Source of the DNA: Treponema pallidum subsp. pallidum str. Nichols
Lineage (GTDB): Bacteria > Spirochaetota > Spirochaetia > Treponematales > Treponemataceae
Direction of reading: 5' to 3'
DNA length: 64,000 nucleotides
Assembly (NCBI RefSeq): GCF_000410535.2
Contig: NC_021490.2
Span: 1,039,218-1,103,217, forward strand
Position 1 is the first letter of the stretch. Each line of letters begins with the position of its first letter. Under the pieces are notes generated by a model. It had not been told where the DNA came from. It was given only the letters and a program-made list of their open reading frames with translations, and ran no database searches. The translations under genes were made by a program, and so were the position numbers. Shown here piece after piece: positions 53,033 to 64,000 of this stretch.

Positions 53033-53740
53033 TTACAGACGACACGCCTCTACCATGTACCGAACTGATGCTCCATCAGGGGCATATCCGTGCTTTTCAA
53101 CAACAAAAATCAAAGCGTCCTGCTGCTCATTAATAAGTACTTTTTTTAAGGCGTAATTTTTCACCCCCGGTCGCACATAGCCGCGCTGCCCCACCACACG
53201 CGAAACTTTGCTTCCATTCGGTCTTGTCATTTCAACCGTCAAATAGAACGACACACCCAGCTCTGTTGTCCGTTCTACATGCATAACCACCACATATTCT
53301 ACATTCGTTTTAAAATCTCGAAACAGTAGCGTCTCTTCCCCCATCCGATCCTCAGCCTGCACGTACAGAGTACGCCCCAAACGCAGCGCAGAAATATCTG
53401 CACGTTGCAAGAGAGATTGCGCGCGGTTCTGCAACGCAAGAAAGACATCCATGCTTCGTTTGCCTTTTGTTTCTCGCGTCGGCGTTGTGCGCACTACCCC
53501 TCCCTGCACAAAACGGTTTGATTCTACGTCCACCACATAGATATCCGCATACGCCTGATACAACCCATCAGTTACCCCGTGCTGTCCAAAGGCAAATGTC
53601 TTTCCGTGCGCAGAAAATCCCAAATTCACAAAGGTCGCGATATCTCCCGCCATGGCAGACTTCGTACATAACGTCAAAAACACCGCTGCCAGATAGCACA
53701 CCCATGCTATTCTCCTTTGCTTCTCGCCACGCGCACGCAC
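53033..53740 (-). CDS. Secreted DUF2259-type protein
   Basis: About 235 residues, signal-bearing. After the signal (IAWVCYLAAVFLTLCTKSAMA) comes DIATFVNLGFSAHGKTFAFGQHGV, the mark of DUF2259, a predicted secreted protein family found in spirochaetes. Two more beta repeats carry YAQAYADIYVVDV-like and NVEYVVVMHVERTTELG sequence. Function is unknown. I start at GTG near GGATAGG; an ATG 16 codons earlier is also possible. It stands divergent from the promoter of the membrane protein to its right. Confidence 0.8.
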   Translation of the reverse strand: MRARGEKQRRIAWVCYLAAVFLTLCTKSAMAGDIATFVNLGFSAHGKTFAFGQHGVTDGLYQAYADIYVVDVESNRFVQGGVVRTTPTRETKGKRSMDVFLALQNRAQSLLQRADISALRLGRTLYVQAEDRMGEETLLFRDFKTNVEYVVVMHVERTTELGVSFYLTVEMTRPNGSKVSRVVGQRGYVRPGVKNYALKKVLINEQQDALIFVVEKHGYAPDGASVRYMVEACRL

Positions 53741-53859
53741 AGTACCTATCCGTTTGCATCGATTACCCACACATCCTGTTCTACCCATACGTCCTCCGCG
53801 CCCGCAGCTTCGGCACCTTTCGCCAATCTCCTTAAGAAGACTCCTGATCGCAGCACAAC

Positions 53860-53889
53860 TTTACATAACACGCATGCACCGCCTACAAT
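53860..53889 (+). promoter_or_regulatory. Strong promoter with leaderless GTG start
   Basis: TTTACA (five of six), 18 bases, TACAAT (five of six). Six bases separate the -10 box from the GTG, so transcription should begin at or next to the start codon. No ribosome site can fit. Confidence 0.6.
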
Positions 53890-53895
53890 GGCCCG

Positions 53896-54933
53896 GTGAC
53901 CATCGCTGGACGAAACAAAGTCGTCGCGTTCTCCATCGTACTTTCCGCCCTGCTGTGCAGCATTTCCCTTTTACAGGCCGCGTTCGTGCTATCTGGTGGT
54001 TCACTCCCACAACTTGCCGTTGCGCGCGTTCCTCCCCTGTTACACACCACTGGCCGTGCGTTCATGCATGTGCTCACTTTCTTGCTACCGGAAGCAGCTG
54101 CTCGCTCGCTTGCTGCGGTGTCCACCGCACCCTCAAATAGCAGTACCTTGGTGGCAATCCTCGGTACGGGTCTTTCTGCACCACTCTTGCTTACTTACCT
54201 CCTTCGTCGCTTCGAAAAAACACATGCGGTCGAGATATCCTATTTTTCTCTTTTTCTGTGCGCACTCAACTTCGAAGGAGTCCGTCTTTTCCTCCCCATA
54301 CTCTACACAGGCACGCTTACCACATACGCAGGGAATGTTCCCATGCAAATCGTCATGTTCTTCCGGAGTCTGGCACTGCTTGCTCTCTTTGCAAGTGGCA
54401 TTTTTGCGAAAAAGACACTCACACGACAGGAAGGGGCCGTTGTCTTTGTGCTGTGCACGGTGGCGTTTCTTATTAGCCGATACACTACGATACACACTAT
54501 ACACGCATATCGTCCCTCACAGAGCACACAGGGAGCTATACTGCTGGCACAGCCGATCTCAGAATCCGGATCTATCATAGATAGTACTGGTGAAGAAAAA
54601 ACGCTCAAAGTGCGCAGCTCCGCCCACAGAAAAACACGGATCCTGGTGACCCCACAGAGGAACTTCACGTTCTACTACGGGAGTCACGCGTGGCACCGGT
54701 GGTTTTTCTGGACAACGGCAGTCCTCAGCGCACTTTCTTACGGGGTGCTCGGCCACACGTTGCAAATCTCCCATTACTACATCGCGGCGGCAGCATTACC
54801 TTTTGTGATTGCAGGTTACCGATTGCTCACACACGGACTCACGTGGAGCGCCTGTATCGTTGGACTCTTCTTGCTGAACACCGCAAGCGTGTTCTTTATC
54901 CGCAGCGTCCACCGGGTACACATATGGCAGTAG
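53896..54933 (+). CDS. Integral membrane protein of unknown function
   Basis: This 345-residue protein starts at GTG directly after a promoter -10 box. About eight hydrophobic segments are seen (VVAFSIVLSALLCSISLLQA, ISYFSLFLCALNF, MFFRSLALLALFASGIF, FVLCTVAFLIS, WFFWTTAVLSALSYGVLG, YIAAAALPFVIAGY, ACIVGLFLLNTASVFFI). A soluble loop of about 70 residues (RPSQSTQGAILLAQP to TFYYGSHAW) lies between helices 5 and 6. I do not recognise the family. It is convergent with recR, 22 bases away. Confidence 0.8.
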   Translation: MTIAGRNKVVAFSIVLSALLCSISLLQAAFVLSGGSLPQLAVARVPPLLHTTGRAFMHVLTFLLPEAAARSLAAVSTAPSNSSTLVAILGTGLSAPLLLTYLLRRFEKTHAVEISYFSLFLCALNFEGVRLFLPILYTGTLTTYAGNVPMQIVMFFRSLALLALFASGIFAKKTLTRQEGAVVFVLCTVAFLISRYTTIHTIHAYRPSQSTQGAILLAQPISESGSIIDSTGEEKTLKVRSSAHRKTRILVTPQRNFTFYYGSHAWHRWFFWTTAVLSALSYGVLGHTLQISHYYIAAAALPFVIAGYRLLTHGLTWSACIVGLFLLNTASVFFIRSVHRVHIWQ

Positions 54934-54955
54934 TCACTGCGGTAGAGATCATGCT

Positions 54956-55561
54956 CTAAGCCTCCGAGCAATCAAGTGGCCGGCGCCCACGCAGGCTGTG
55001 CGCCAATGTCGTTCGGTCGATATATTCTAAGTCCCCCCCTACGGGGATACCAGACGCTAGACGCGTTACTATTACCGGAAAGTTTGCAAGGATTTTTTGC
55101 ACATACAAGGCGGTGGTATCCCCTTCCACGGTGGGATTCAACGCCAGAATAACTTCCCGTACTGAACTCTCTTGCAACCGTTTCAGCAACGCCGCAATAC
55201 GGAGCTGGTCAGGACCGACCCCCTCAAGCGGTGCAATGACTCCTCCTAACACGTGGAATAAACCCCGATACTCCCCCACACCCGCCATCATTTCCACGTC
55301 CTGCGCACGCTCCACTACACAAATGATGCCTCGGTCCCGAGACGCATCCGTGCACAACGCGCAGGTCCTCCCCTCACAGAAAGCACCGCAGCACACACAC
55401 CGATATACGCGCTCATGCAAACACGCAATCCCGCGCGCAAGAACCTGCGCTTCAGCGGGGTCACGTTTCAAAAGGTGATAGGCAAGGCGCGTCGCCAGCT
55501 TTACTCCAATACCCGGGAGACGAGATAAATGCTCCACTACTTCTTCAATCGCCGGTATCAT
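54956..55561 (-). CDS. recR: Recombination mediator RecR
   Basis: This 201-residue protein has the helix-hairpin-helix LSRLPGIGVKLATRLAY, the four-Cys zinc finger CVCCGAFCEGRTCALC, and the TOPRIM domain with ICVVERAQDVEMMAG, YRGLFHVLGGVIAPLEGVGP and VILALNPTVEGDTTA. RecR helps load RecA at gaps with RecO. The ATG has GGGG at 7 bases; a GTG one codon earlier is an alternative. It follows dnaX, a common bacterial pairing, but the usual ybaB between them is absent. Confidence 0.96.
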   Translation of the reverse strand: MIPAIEEVVEHLSRLPGIGVKLATRLAYHLLKRDPAEAQVLARGIACLHERVYRCVCCGAFCEGRTCALCTDASRDRGIICVVERAQDVEMMAGVGEYRGLFHVLGGVIAPLEGVGPDQLRIAALLKRLQESSVREVILALNPTVEGDTTALYVQKILANFPVIVTRLASGIPVGGDLEYIDRTTLAHSLRGRRPLDCSEA

Positions 55562-55634
55562 CACACATCCCCTGGTACAAAATCCCCATATTGAACTGAC
55601 AGCTTTCGCACTCTTCCTACCCGTCTGTCGCTAC

Positions 55635-57353
55635 TCAATACGGAGTACGCACAGCCCCTGCTATTTTCCCCTCCCCAGGTACACACCGTGCAGTACCTTC
55701 ATACACACGCACCACGTGCCCTTGCACACAATCACAGAGAAGCTTCACCTGTGCAGGCAGATCTCCACTCACCCTATCACACTCCTGCCCAGAGATAAGC
55801 AAAGAAGTTGTAAAGAGAGCAGATGGGGCAGGACTCTGAGGAAGATGGGAGGGCGCGACTTTTGACGAAGGCACCGAATCCAGAAGTACGCGAACGCATA
55901 CCTCCCGTCCCAGTAATTCTGACGCATACTCCTTGAGCAGCGACGCGTGCTGAGAGATAACGCTGCGCTCATAATGCGTGCGTACGCACATGCACACAGA
56001 AGTATCTTCCTCGCGCCAAGAATATGAAGAACCAAGCGCTGTTGCCAACATCTGGTGTGACGCGCGCAACTTTTCTACCAAGGCATCTTGTAACGCACGC
56101 ACGGTACATACTGATGTTGACATAGGGGGACGTATACCGTGTGGGGAGACGACACCTGTTTCCCCATCGTCCGAACCTACAGACGCAGAACACACCCCGG
56201 GAACTGCATGCGTGTCCAGTATCTGCTGCACACTATCCAATGCAACGCGTACTTCTTGAATTGAGACATACTCACTCAACCACGCTAAACGCGAAATTGC
56301 GAGCTCCAATTCATACCGCGGATCTACTGAAAAACGAATGTCGCGAAACAGTTGCAGTAACAGTCCAAGCGCCCGCTCAATCTGCGACGCATTCCATGTG
56401 GTACGCACGTACTCAGGCACTTGGTTTGCCGCTATTCCTACCAGTGACTCATTTGTAATTCCCTGCGTGAAAAGCAACAGTGCACGCGCATAGCGGACAC
56501 AGTCGATTACGCACTGTTCAACGGAGACACCAGAACTTACCAAAGCATCTACCAATTCCAAGGCGGCGCGAGCATCTTTGCGGCAGCAATGTGAAAACAG
56601 TGCTGCAAGTGAGTCGTCAGTCATTAGCCCGAGTTTTTTTTGAATGTTCTCAAGTGTTACCGGCCCTGCGCAAGACACCACGGTTTGATCGAACAAAGTA
56701 TATGCGTCTCGCATGCTACCGGCTGACTCACGCGCAATCCAAGACAGTACTCCGTCTTCAACTGCAATCTGCATCTGCTGGGCAGCTTGCGCCAACGCAC
56801 AAACAAGCGTCTGAGTATCTACCAAACGAAAATGAAATTGTTGACAGCGACTTTTTACCGTTGCAGGAATCCTGTGCACCTCCGTTGTTGCAAAGATAAA
56901 TACCACATACGGCGGAGGCTCTTCGATTGTCTTCAACAGTGCATTAAAGGCACTGTTTGAAAGCATATGCACCTCATCAATAATAAAAACCTTGTAACGC
57001 GTCCCATGAGGTGGAAAGAGAATCTCTTCCTTAATCTGACGTACGTCGCCCACCCCTGTGTGTGACGCACCGTCAATTTCGATAACATTTAAATTAGTAC
57101 CGGTGGCAATCTCTCTACAAGACGGACACTCTCCACACGGTTCAGACGCTTCTCTTTGCACACAATTCAATGCCTTTGCAAGGATACGCGCACAGCTGGT
57201 CTTACCACACCCATGTGGGCCGGAAAACAAATACGCAGGAGAAACTTTGTTCTCCTCAAGAGATTTTTGCAGTGTTGCCACTACAAACTTCTGACCCAAC
57301 ACGTGCTGAAAACGTTGCGGCCGATACCGTGTTGCCGTCACTTGATACGCCAC
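55635..57353 (-). CDS. dnaX: DNA polymerase III subunit gamma/tau
   Basis: This is a 572-residue clamp-loader subunit. Walker A is GPHGCGKT at 45-52, a four-Cys zinc module spans C64, C73, C76 and C79, Walker B is FIIDEVHMLS, and the SRC motif is VKSRCQQFHF. Domain III ends near residue 370, and the rest is a short tail. I saw no A-rich slippery site followed by a stop, so a separate gamma form is not obvious. The start is GTG with GGAAGGATCA close before it. It precedes recR. Confidence 0.95.
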   Translation of the reverse strand: MAYQVTATRYRPQRFQHVLGQKFVVATLQKSLEENKVSPAYLFSGPHGCGKTSCARILAKALNCVQREASEPCGECPSCREIATGTNLNVIEIDGASHTGVGDVRQIKEEILFPPHGTRYKVFIIDEVHMLSNSAFNALLKTIEEPPPYVVFIFATTEVHRIPATVKSRCQQFHFRLVDTQTLVCALAQAAQQMQIAVEDGVLSWIARESAGSMRDAYTLFDQTVVSCAGPVTLENIQKKLGLMTDDSLAALFSHCCRKDARAALELVDALVSSGVSVEQCVIDCVRYARALLLFTQGITNESLVGIAANQVPEYVRTTWNASQIERALGLLLQLFRDIRFSVDPRYELELAISRLAWLSEYVSIQEVRVALDSVQQILDTHAVPGVCSASVGSDDGETGVVSPHGIRPPMSTSVCTVRALQDALVEKLRASHQMLATALGSSYSWREEDTSVCMCVRTHYERSVISQHASLLKEYASELLGREVCVRVLLDSVPSSKVAPSHLPQSPAPSALFTTSLLISGQECDRVSGDLPAQVKLLCDCVQGHVVRVYEGTARCVPGEGKIAGAVRTPY

Positions 57354-57411
57354 TGATCCTTCCCCCTGTCAGACGGCACCACTCACATGGAAATACAAAT
57401 GCACAAAACAT

Positions 57412-59343
<1,932 letters not shown>

Positions 59344-59433
59344 TCATCAGCATACCTATGACCACATTCACCTTTTTAAGACACAGAAAGGCAATACTCT
59401 TGCTGCTCACACAGACGAGCGCACTATAGACTT

Positions 59434-60270
59434 CTACTGCTGCAGGCCAGAGCGTAATTTTTCTTCAAAGCGCGCACGTTCCTTCCCCTCAAGGGAGAGA
59501 CCCTCTCCAGCCAGTAAGGCCTTAAGCGCAGCAAACTCCCGCCCTGAAAACTGCACCCCATCTTTTTCATGATTTTCAAAAGAGGCGGTAGCGCACGGCG
59601 CAACTGCACGGGTAATTTCAATGATTACCTCTGCATACGCACGAATCTCTGCTTGCGCATGAGCGCTCGCACGTAAACGCAAAAAATGAAAAAGATTGTG
59701 TAAATCAATCTGCCAATACCACTCGGTGTAAAGCGAAAGCGGCACGTTAATACGCGCTAGCTCCCGCGCGATGTTCTTTTGAATCAATGCGTCGTAAGCG
59801 GCACACGCCGCTTTCTGCTGAGCTTCAAACGCTGCCCGCACTTCCTGCTGCTGTTCAGGAGAGATACCTTCGGACGCGCGGCCCTGCTTGTTACGCGTGG
59901 ACTGAACTGCAACTGAAGTTTCCTGCGGAACATAACAGTCATGACTAAGAAGCGAATAACGACTAGACACCTCACTGATGCGAGCAGTGCGATGCCGCAT
60001 CCACTGACGCGCGACAAAAATCGGTGCACGTACATGGAAGGTAAGGACCACCTGCTCAAAAGGAGACGTATGCTTATTGCGTAAAAGAAAATCGATAAGC
60101 GCCGCATCGTCACGCGCAGTCCTAGTCCCCGCACCGTAAGAAACACGCGCTGCCTGCACAATGCGTGCATCCCCTCCCAGGTAATCTATCAAACGCACGA
60201 AACCCTTATCCAATACAGAAAAACGCCGGTCCAAAATATCTTCGGCAGCTTCTACTACACAGTGTGCCAC
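59434..60270 (-). CDS. thyX: Flavin-dependent thymidylate synthase ThyX
   Basis: About 278 residues. The ThyX motif RHR-x7-S is present as RHRTARISEVS, after FHVRAPIFVARQW. ARVSYG, EQVVLTFHV and LSLYTEWYWQIDLHNLFHFL are also typical. It methylates dUMP using FAD and methylene-THF, replacing ThyA. I use the GTG at 60270, six bases after an extended -10 box (TGT TATAAC); this start gives the usual N-terminus. A GTG 27 codons earlier has no ribosome site. The gene lies downstream of nrdA, so both supply DNA precursors. Confidence 0.9.
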   Translation of the reverse strand: MAHCVVEAAEDILDRRFSVLDKGFVRLIDYLGGDARIVQAARVSYGAGTRTARDDAALIDFLLRNKHTSPFEQVVLTFHVRAPIFVARQWMRHRTARISEVSSRYSLLSHDCYVPQETSVAVQSTRNKQGRASEGISPEQQQEVRAAFEAQQKAACAAYDALIQKNIARELARINVPLSLYTEWYWQIDLHNLFHFLRLRASAHAQAEIRAYAEVIIEITRAVAPCATASFENHEKDGVQFSGREFAALKALLAGEGLSLEGKERARFEEKLRSGLQQ

Positions 60271-60276
60271 CGCCCC

Positions 60277-60285
60277 GTTATAACA
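60277..60285 (-). promoter_or_regulatory. Extended -10 box placed 6 bases before the thyX GTG
   Basis: On the minus strand TGTTATAAC has the TGn extension, and the -35 position is poor (TGGATC). The GGGGCG after it leads straight into GTG. A transcript from here would be leaderless. Confidence 0.45.
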
Positions 60286-60393
60286 GAAAAAGCACACACG
60301 ATCCAGAGCGATACTGACCGCCACACCGGCTTGAAGCGTACGCAACGTCACAAAGAAAGCCTACACAGTGGACAGTGTTATGCAAGCACGCTC

Positions 60394-62931
60394 CTACGAG
60401 GCACAATACCCACACAAATCTATTTCGAGCGACTGGCTTCGTACGTAGTATAGTGACTTCATTCCTACTTCCCACGCATACACGTACAAATCTAGAACCT
60501 GCTTCAGTGTAAAGTCCGTTGTAATGTACAGATTCACTGACTGTGCCTGGTCAATATGTCGTTGCCGCAGACCCGCAGCACGGATACTCCAACGCTGCTC
60601 CACTGCGTGTGCACTTTTATACAGTGGACAGGTCTTCTGCGAAAGAGAAGGAGCTACGCGTGGCATTAGCATGCCTTTCTTTTCCTCGAGGAAATACTGC
60701 TTCATAATAGGATCTACACCCGCAGTGGTCCCTGCAATGATAGACGTAGAACTAGTTGGCGCGACTGCAAGTAAGTAACCGTTGCGCATCCCATGTGTTG
60801 CTACCTCACGCTGCAAACGTTGCCAGTCTTCAGAGACATAGCCGCGTTTGCGAAAATACGCACCGGTACACCAATCGCTCCCAGTGAAACACCCATACGC
60901 ACCCTTCTCGCGCGCGATTGTCATACTCGCTTCAATTGCGGCACGGTTAATGCGCTCAAATATTCTGTCCGCAAATGCAAGATGTTCATCACTTTCCCAA
61001 TCGATTCCTTGCTGGGCAAGCACGTGATGGTAGCCTGAAACACCTAAACCAATAGCACGATAATACGCATTGGTTACCTGTGCATAGGGAACCGGATAAT
61101 ATGTCAAATCGATCACGTTGTCTAATGCACGTACCGCCACACGCACTACCTCGCGCAACTCCTTATCATCTGAAAGGTCAATATTGCTCAGCACCAACGA
61201 CGCGAGGTTACATACAACAAAATCCCCCGGCCGCGTTGTCTGCACCACTACCTTTTGTCCATCAACCTCGGTGATTTTTACGCTTACTAAATTAATAGCG
61301 CTCATGTTCTGCGCAATTTCAGTACACAAATTAGAACAGTAAATAATTCCCCGATGCCCATTGGGATTTGCACGGTTTGCATGATCTCGGTAAAACGCAA
61401 AGGGAGTACCGGTTTCCACCACAGATTTTAGCACCAAGCGCACCAACTCCTTAATCGGAATGGTCCTCTTAGAGATACGCGCATCCTTTACACAATCCCA
61501 GTAGCGCTTCTCCCATTCCTCCGCATAAAAATCCTCCAAAGCATAGCCTTTCACCGTAAGAATCTCATGCGGACACATTAAATACCACGACGCCCCCAAA
61601 TTATCGCGTACTGTCTTCCAGAACAAATCTGGATAACAGACCGCAGGAAATACGTCATGTGCTTTCATGCGGTCATCCCCATTATTAGTCCGTAATTGCA
61701 AAAATTCCGGAATATCCTTGTGCCATACATCCAAATACACTGCCACCGAGCCTTGGCGTACTCCTAGTTGATCTACTGCAACTGCAGTATCATTGGCGAG
61801 CTTAATCCAACGGAGAATACCACCTGCAGCACCCTGGAACCCCCGAATGGGAGCGCCTACCGCACGCACTTTTCCAAAGTACAGCCCCATCCCTCCCCCA
61901 AACTTAGATACCTGGGAAAAATTGTCGATGCTGCGGTAGATACCGTCGAGCGAATCTGGCACCGTATCAACGAAACACGAGGAAAGTTGATGAAAAGGTT
62001 TGCGCGCGTTTGAAAGCGTAGGTGTTGCGACCGTAACCTGCAACTTGCTGAGGACTGTATAAAAGCGTTTTACCCATTGCATACGATCTTGGGTTTCATT
62101 CATCGCTAGATGCAGTGCAATACCGAGAAACATCTCCTGAGGAGTTTCAAGAGGTACATGCGCACGCGTTCTGATCACATAGCGACGCAGAATCATATCC
62201 AGACTGCTGTACGTAAACAATTTATCGCGACTACACTCAAGATACGTGGCAGCTTCCTCAATTTCTGCCCGACTATAGTGCGTGCGGATGTACACCCCAT
62301 ATAGACCGGCCTCTTCAAGATAAGTTATTTTCTCGTAGAAGGAGTGAATATTTAACTTTTCCAAAGATGTTCCTAGCGCGAGTGAAAAGTCGAGCATAAG
62401 CAAGCGCGCAGCAATAAGCTCCCACTGGGGAGCCTCTTGGGCAGTCAGTTCCACCGCTGCCTTAATAAGCAGTTGCATACTCCGACGCTCGTCCGTAACT
62501 TCTTTTTTAAAGAGCAGGAACTTACTGGCGAGTGCATCGAGACTGTACTCAGGAAACGGAAAGTCTTGTTGGATTTCTTTCAGTACACCGAGCACTGAAG
62601 AGTCAGTAAAACAGCACGCAATCTGTTCTCTTGCAATACGCTTTTTTGTGCGATCGTCACGGTACAGGATAAAACTCTTCACTTCATCGCTGTGATTGTA
62701 TTTGGTAAGAGTCTTTTCGACAAAGTCCTGAATCTTTTCCACGTGAACAGGAACGCCCGCACGGTTCATCTCAAAAAGCTGTCGCTCAACCTCCGCGGCA
62801 AGATCTGTGATGATAGCAGGAACTTCAGGAGCAAGAGGATTCTGGACACTTCTAAAAGCAGCACTGATAGCAACAATTATTTTCTCGCGCATGTAAGGTT
62901 GCGGTTCGCCATTTCGCTTGATGATATGCAT
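60394..62931 (-). CDS. nrdA: Ribonucleotide reductase class I, alpha (large) subunit
   Basis: This is an 845-residue subunit. An ATP-cone is at the N-terminus (HIIKRNGEPQPYMREKIIVA), followed by the barrel with PTLSNARKPFHQLSSCFVDT and FGGGMGLYFGKVRAVGAPI. The catalytic finger loop is NLCTEI inside RGIIYCSNLCTEIAQ. The terminal redox pair is CGYC near the end. VAPTSSTSIIAGTTAGVDP is the conserved distal motif. It reduces NDPs to dNDPs with a beta subunit not found in this window. GGAGAG stands a few bases before the ATG. The first cone keeps dATP-type residues, so overall activity control is likely. Confidence 0.95.
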   Translation of the reverse strand: MHIIKRNGEPQPYMREKIIVAISAAFRSVQNPLAPEVPAIITDLAAEVERQLFEMNRAGVPVHVEKIQDFVEKTLTKYNHSDEVKSFILYRDDRTKKRIAREQIACCFTDSSVLGVLKEIQQDFPFPEYSLDALASKFLLFKKEVTDERRSMQLLIKAAVELTAQEAPQWELIAARLLMLDFSLALGTSLEKLNIHSFYEKITYLEEAGLYGVYIRTHYSRAEIEEAATYLECSRDKLFTYSSLDMILRRYVIRTRAHVPLETPQEMFLGIALHLAMNETQDRMQWVKRFYTVLSKLQVTVATPTLSNARKPFHQLSSCFVDTVPDSLDGIYRSIDNFSQVSKFGGGMGLYFGKVRAVGAPIRGFQGAAGGILRWIKLANDTAVAVDQLGVRQGSVAVYLDVWHKDIPEFLQLRTNNGDDRMKAHDVFPAVCYPDLFWKTVRDNLGASWYLMCPHEILTVKGYALEDFYAEEWEKRYWDCVKDARISKRTIPIKELVRLVLKSVVETGTPFAFYRDHANRANPNGHRGIIYCSNLCTEIAQNMSAINLVSVKITEVDGQKVVVQTTRPGDFVVCNLASLVLSNIDLSDDKELREVVRVAVRALDNVIDLTYYPVPYAQVTNAYYRAIGLGVSGYHHVLAQQGIDWESDEHLAFADRIFERINRAAIEASMTIAREKGAYGCFTGSDWCTGAYFRKRGYVSEDWQRLQREVATHGMRNGYLLAVAPTSSTSIIAGTTAGVDPIMKQYFLEEKKGMLMPRVAPSLSQKTCPLYKSAHAVEQRWSIRAAGLRQRHIDQAQSVNLYITTDFTLKQVLDLYVYAWEVGMKSLYYVRSQSLEIDLCGYCAS

Positions 62932-63057
62932 ATATCTCTCCGTCCGAACGCGGATTATGGGCCAAAAATAACATTTGGGTAAGAGTTCTCACTTCCACTC
63001 CTAGACTCGTTCTTTACGCTTCCCCCACAGAGACGCGCGGAAGAAAACACCCCCGTG

Positions 63058-63999
63058 CTACCAACCAAGAATCTCTTGCATAAAGGTGTCAGCACCCTTT
63101 TCCCGATTTAAAATAGCGTACAGTCCCGCGCAAATTGGAACCTTCAACCGATCCCGCTCAGCCAGGCGCTGCACATGCATACAGGCAACTACCCCTTCCG
63201 CCAGATACCCTACTTCGGGCAAACGACTCACGAGATCCTGTATTCCAGAAAAGGAATCAAGGATCCCCTTATGCACTATGTCGCGTCCGAAACGTCGGTT
63301 GCGTCCATACGCGCTGCGACACGTCACATCCAAATCTCCTATTCCTGCAAGCGATGTGAATGTTTCAGGATGTGTAGAACCCAACTGTTTTCCAATGGTT
63401 TGAATTTCATTCAAGCCCGCTGCGAGCAGCATCGACTCTGTATTGTCCCCAAAAGCTTCAGAATGCTCAGCCATCGCATCCAAAAGACCAAATGCAATGG
63501 CAATCACGTTTTTTACCGCTGCACACACTTGCACCCCAACAACATCAAGACTGGAATACACCTGCACCCTCTTCGAGCGCAGCAATTCCCGCACCCGAAT
63601 GGCCGCCATAGGATTTTGGCTCGCTGCAATAAGTCCGGTCACCTTTCCCTGCGCTACCTCCTGTGCATGGCTTGGACCCGAAATATACACGAGCTGCCCG
63701 TGCGCCCCAGACGGCAACAACGCACCCAGCGCATCGGTAATTAGATGAGGCATCCCTTCCTGATCCGGAATAAATCCTTTTGTCAAAATACCAATAAGGG
63801 GATATTCCTGTCCTACGGCAGCAGTACGCAACCTCTGAAAACGAGGAGTGGTATTCATAAGCGCAGCTACTTCAGCCAAATAGCACGAAGGAACCGCTAA
63901 TACAATAAGATCCGCGCCGGCACAGACATATGCCATATCGGGAGAGGCACACAAGGCTGCGGGCAACGTAATGCCCGGCAGATACTGAACATTTTCGTT
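63058..63999 (-). CDS. gpsA: Glycerol-3-phosphate dehydrogenase [NAD(P)+], 5' end missing
   Basis: The frame is open to the right edge (NENVQYLPGITLPAAL visible), so the start and the first Rossmann residues lie outside. About 314 residues are present, including VLAVPSCYLAEV, ILTKGFIPD, ISGPSHAQEVAQGKVTG, AVKNVIAIAFGLLDAM, and AGIGDLDVTCRSAYGRNRRFG. It reduces dihydroxyacetone phosphate to sn-glycerol-3-phosphate for phospholipids. The 3' end is close to the nrdA start region (126-base gap, no other gene seen). Confidence 0.96.
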   Translation of the reverse strand, partial: NENVQYLPGITLPAALCASPDMAYVCAGADLIVLAVPSCYLAEVAALMNTTPRFQRLRTAAVGQEYPLIGILTKGFIPDQEGMPHLITDALGALLPSGAHGQLVYISGPSHAQEVAQGKVTGLIAASQNPMAAIRVRELLRSKRVQVYSSLDVVGVQVCAAVKNVIAIAFGLLDAMAEHSEAFGDNTESMLLAAGLNEIQTIGKQLGSTHPETFTSLAGIGDLDVTCRSAYGRNRRFGRDIVHKGILDSFSGIQDLVSRLPEVGYLAEGVVACMHVQRLAERDRLKVPICAGLYAILNREKGADTFMQEILGW

Positions 64000-64000
64000 T

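Noticed and set aside
55635-57353. Programmed frameshift in dnaX
   Set aside because: No A-AAA-AAG-type slippery heptamer with a nearby stop was seen in the region where gamma would end.

Overview
The window is a gene-dense spirochaete chromosome segment of about 52% GC by eye. The proteins and gene order match what I recall of the Treponema pallidum group (roughly the TP0956 to TP1009 interval of the syphilis agent). This rests on recognising Tpd/Tp34 next to an FTR1 permease, the TatT/TatP TRAP system, spirochaete FlgM and rod genes, an archaeal-type PheS, ThyX, and the run gyrB-dnaX-recR. I could not run a database search. I see no insertion sequence, prophage, CRISPR array, rRNA or tpr gene, and no gene-free stretch above 300 bases.

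Layout. Bases 1-3434 (+) carry a TRAP-type uptake system: the end of the TPR partner lipoprotein, a periplasmic binding protein and a fused QM permease. Bases 3503-16319 (-) form one long same-strand block, read from right to left: four paralogous TolC-like outer-membrane factors, a membrane-fusion protein, a MacB/LolD-type ATPase, two FtsX/MacB-type permeases, then three flagellar rod genes. Several junctions overlap by 1 to 11 bases. Bases 16535-18651 (-) encode an iron-uptake pair, FTR1 permease plus Tpd/P19 lipoprotein. Bases 18739-29016 hold pheS, flgM, rsmI, a NIF3 protein, lspA, a TatD-like protein, a Dus enzyme, a GGDEF protein, a rhomboid protease and a secreted protein. Bases 29040-40662 hold htpG, aspS, an EamA transporter, a small lipoprotein, marC, a glycogen-binding-like secreted protein, a 1033-residue TPR membrane protein, rubredoxin and rlpA. 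Bases 40780-53740 hold tRNA-Leu(UAA), a second TatD, an RsbW-like/cyclic-nucleotide-domain fusion, tRNA-Ala(GGC), sppA, an alanine/sodium symporter, ftsK and four poorly known genes. Bases 53896-64000 hold a membrane protein, recR, dnaX, gyrB, thyX, nrdA and the truncated gpsA.

How it works together. The left third is about moving things across the envelope (TRAP uptake, tripartite efflux, iron uptake, flagellar rod). The right third is about DNA replication, repair and nucleotide supply.

The observations I rate highest are these. The second TatD gene has a full metal-binding N-terminus that can only be reached from an AUA codon placed 5 bases after a Shine-Dalgarno sequence. Several genes have their -10 box so close to the start codon that the mRNA should be leaderless or nearly so. 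Poly-G tracts sit just upstream of the outer-membrane-factor operon and of the EamA gene. A large stem covers the ribosome-binding site and start codon of the gene divergent from rsmI.
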